DNA of 64,000 bases from Kribbella sandramycini (GTDB lineage Bacteria > Actinomycetota > Actinomycetes > Propionibacteriales > Kribbellaceae). The stretch's first letter is position 1, and the number at the start of each line of letters is the position of its first letter. The position numbers and the translations under genes were made by a program. The notes below the pieces were generated by a model that saw only the letters and a program-made list of their open reading frames with translations, was not told the origin of the DNA and did not search any database. Positions 62,128-64,000 of this stretch are shown here, in pieces. The DNA lies in assembly GCF_013131805.1 (NCBI RefSeq), contig NZ_JABJRC010000002.1:868001-932000 (forward strand). The letters are read 5' to 3'.

Positions 62128-63066
62128 ATGGCCATCGACACCGCCGAACGCACGGCGACCAAGACCACCGCCCCGCAGCAGCCGGCCCCGCGTTGGCGCA
62201 ACCGCGAATCACTCACCGCCTGGCTGTTCATCCTGCCCAGCCTGATCGGCTTCCTGATCTTCACCGCCGGCCCAGTGGTCGCCGCCGGCGTCATCTCCCT
62301 GCTGAACTGGAACCTGTTCAGCCCGCCGCAATGGGCCGGTCTGCGCAACTTCGCCCGCCTCGGCCCGGACCCGACGTTCTGGTCCGCGCTCGGCAACACG
62401 GCGTACTTCACGCTCCTCAGCGTCCCGCTCACGATCGTCGTCAGTCTCGCCCTGGCCCTGCTGCTGAACCAGGGCCTGAGACGGGTCGCCGTCTTCCGCT
62501 CGCTCCTGCTGTTGCCGTACGCAACGATCACGGTGGCGGTCGCCTTCGTCTGGATCTGGCTCTACATCCCGCACGACGGCCTGGTGAACGCCGTGCTCGG
62601 GCTGATCGGCATCGACGGGCCGGCCTGGCTGATCTCCGACGGGTGGGCGATGCCCGCGCTGATCCTGATGAGCGTCTGGAAGAGTTTCGGCTTCGGCATG
62701 GTGGTCTTCCTGGCCGGCCTGCAGGCCATTCCGCAACAGCTCTACGAGGCGGCCCGCGTCGACGGCACCTCGCCGTGGCAGACCTTCCGCAACATCACGC
62801 TGCCGATGCTCTCCCCCGCGCTGTTCTTCGTGATCGTGACGTCGATCATCGGCTCGTTCCAGGTCTTCGACCAGGCCCTGATCATGACCAACGGCGGCCC
62901 GGGCACCCGGACGACGACGCTCGTCATGTACATCTACCGGACCGGCTTCGAGAACTACGACCAGGGGTACGCCGCCGCCCAGTCGCTGGTGCTGTTCGGG
63001 TTCATCGTGCTGATCACCGCCGCGCAGTTCACCTTCCAGCGAAGGTTGGTGCACTATGACAACTAA
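62128..63066 (+). CDS. ABC sugar importer permease (MalF-like)
   Basis: 312 residues, six membrane helices, and the EAA loop YEAARVDGTSPWQTFRNITLPML near residue 205-228. N-terminal 25 residues are cytoplasmic. Follows the binding protein by 5 bp and overlaps the second permease by 11 bp. Part of the CUT1 importer; the ATPase gene is elsewhere or beyond the window (shared MsiK-type ATPase is usual in actinomycetes). Confidence 0.93.
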   Translation: MAIDTAERTATKTTAPQQPAPRWRNRESLTAWLFILPSLIGFLIFTAGPVVAAGVISLLNWNLFSPPQWAGLRNFARLGPDPTFWSALGNTAYFTLLSVPLTIVVSLALALLLNQGLRRVAVFRSLLLLPYATITVAVAFVWIWLYIPHDGLVNAVLGLIGIDGPAWLISDGWAMPALILMSVWKSFGFGMVVFLAGLQAIPQQLYEAARVDGTSPWQTFRNITLPMLSPALFFVIVTSIIGSFQVFDQALIMTNGGPGTRTTTLVMYIYRTGFENYDQGYAAAQSLVLFGFIVLITAAQFTFQRRLVHYDN

Positions 63067-63880
63067 TCTGAAGCACAACCTGGTCGTCTTCACCTGCTTC
63101 GTCGTCACCGCGCTGACGCTGACCCCGGTCGTGATGATGGTGCTGGTCGCCTTCCAGTCCGACACCGAGTCGATGGCCGCGACGCCGTCGTTCTGGCCGA
63201 GCAGCTGGCACCCGGAAAACCTGACCCGCGCGTTCGACCTCGTTCCACTCGGCAAATACCTGCTCAACACGATCTATTTCGCGGCCGGGACGACGCTGCT
63301 CGAAACCATCACGGCCGCGCTCGCGGCGTACGCGTTCGCCCGGCTCGACTTCCCCGGGCGAAGCTGGCTGTTCGGCGTCTACCTGGCCACGCTGATGATC
63401 CCGTCCCAGGTGACGCTGATCCCGCAGTTCGTGCTGGTCGCCAAGCTGCACGGGATCGACACCTGGCCGGGCATGATCCTGCCGCACGCGTTCACCGCGA
63501 TCGGCGTCTTCCTGCTCCGGCAGTTCTTCCTCGGCATCCCGCGGGACTACGAAGAGGCGGCCCGCCTGGACGGCGCCAATCGCTGGCAAGCCTTCGTCCG
63601 GGTGATCGTGCCGCTGGCGGTCCCGGTGATCGCGACCCTCGCGGTCTTCAAGTTCATCGGTCAGTGGAACAACCTGTTGTGGCCGCTGATCATCTCCAAC
63701 AGCGATGCGACGCGGACGGCGTCCGTCGGGCTGCAGGTCTTCCAGGACACGAACGGAACGCAGTGGAACCTGCTGCTGATGGCCGCGACCGTCACCACCG
63801 TGCCGTTGATCGTCTTGTTCTTCCTGACGCAGCGCTGGTTCGTCCGAGGTATCACGATGAGTGGGCTGGGAGGCCGCTGA
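63056..63880 (+). CDS. ABC sugar importer permease (MalG-like)
   Basis: 274 residues, six helices with EAA loop EEAARLDGANRWQAFVRVIVPLAVPVI and the MalG-like tail RWFVRGITMSGLGGR. The pair with the MalF-like gene is typical. The stop is immediately followed by the next ATG. Confidence 0.93.
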   Translation: MTTNLKHNLVVFTCFVVTALTLTPVVMMVLVAFQSDTESMAATPSFWPSSWHPENLTRAFDLVPLGKYLLNTIYFAAGTTLLETITAALAAYAFARLDFPGRSWLFGVYLATLMIPSQVTLIPQFVLVAKLHGIDTWPGMILPHAFTAIGVFLLRQFFLGIPRDYEEAARLDGANRWQAFVRVIVPLAVPVIATLAVFKFIGQWNNLLWPLIISNSDATRTASVGLQVFQDTNGTQWNLLLMAATVTTVPLIVLFFLTQRWFVRGITMSGLGGR

Positions 63881-64000
63881 ATGAGCTACTTGTGGTCCGT
63901 CTTCACCAAGCCGTGGGCCGAGCTGCCCGGGGCCGAGCTCGGCCGGCTGGTGGCCGGGCTCGGCTTCGCCGGCGCGGAGGTGCCGGTGCGGGATTCGGCG
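63881..64000 (+). CDS. Sugar phosphate isomerase/epimerase-like TIM-barrel protein (3' end outside window)
   Basis: The first 40 codons read MSYLWSVFTKPWAELPGAEL then LAGLGFAGAEVPVRDSA, similar to the beginning of AP-endonuclease-2 TIM-barrel isomerases. ATG immediately follows the permease stop, so it belongs to the same operon. Identity rests only on this short piece and the sugar-catabolic context. Confidence 0.7.
   Translation, partial: MSYLWSVFTKPWAELPGAELGRLVAGLGFAGAEVPVRDSA

Noticed and set aside
60889..63066. 725-codon + frame starting inside the solute-binding gene
   Set aside because: The first two thirds are out of frame with a conserved lipoprotein; only the last 312 codons are the MalF-like permease.

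Overview
The window is high-GC actinobacterial DNA. GTG/TTG starts, 1-10 bp stop/start overlaps, many WYL, ECF and SARP-free one-component regulators, DUF1905/DUF3626/DUF4304/Methyltransf_19 families and a Kribbella-like gene repertoire point to a soil actinomycete of the Propionibacteriales (Kribbella-like; genus is an inference). Coding density is very high and most genes are short, locally paired units. No rRNA, tRNA, CRISPR array, IS element or phage block was seen.

Layout. 1-13.5 kb: end of a secreted HNH nuclease, a LuxR-type regulator, an APC permease with a small overlapping upstream ORF, a chloramphenicol-efflux-like MFS pump, a rhomboid protease, threonine dehydratase-like, hydrolase, SDR, OsmC, sugar-reductase-like and LppU-like genes, a WYL regulator with DUF1905, then HAD and aldo/keto reductase. 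13.7-17.6 kb: FemAB-like transferase, secreted protein, DUF3626, GNAT, an I36-like fragment. 17.6-20 kb: a complete tyrosine recombinase, a 24-bp dif-like palindrome at its start, and a divergent zinc-finger/coiled-coil protein. 20-35 kb: streptogrisin-type protease, ECF42 sigma + DGPF protein, Nudix, serine hydrolase, an asymmetric heterodimeric ABC exporter, kinase-like, DinB, VOC, Nudix, FAD dehydrogenase, DUF488/RidA and a WYL regulator. 35-40.2 kb: nucleotidyltransferase, SAM methyltransferase, then a complete pqqA-C-D-E-B operon including the 33-residue pqqA. 40-50 kb: HAD/VOC pairs, ArsR-VOC pair, UvrA paralogue, AraC-VOC pair, an ASCH-VOC fusion, hydrolase, GNAT, SDR. 50-58 kb: Rsm22-family methyltransferase preceded by a strong-RBS 18-codon leader ORF and hairpins, ECF sigma with a membrane partner, PCD-VOC fusion, second UMP-kinase-like gene, a frameshifted phosphotransferase with a tandemly duplicated tail, PrmC-like methyltransferase, SDR. 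57.3-64 kb: LysR regulator divergent from a carbohydrate/acid-sugar catabolic cluster (2-hydroxyacid dehydrogenase, enolase-superfamily enzyme, ABC sugar importer, start of a TIM-barrel isomerase) that runs off the window.

The points most worth attention are the recombinase/dif-like site/coiled-coil module (17.6-20 kb), the leader-peptide arrangement ahead of the Rsm22 gene (50.9-51.1 kb), the PQQ operon with its hairpin between pqqA and pqqC, and the ABC exporter whose two NBDs are degenerate in exactly complementary motifs.
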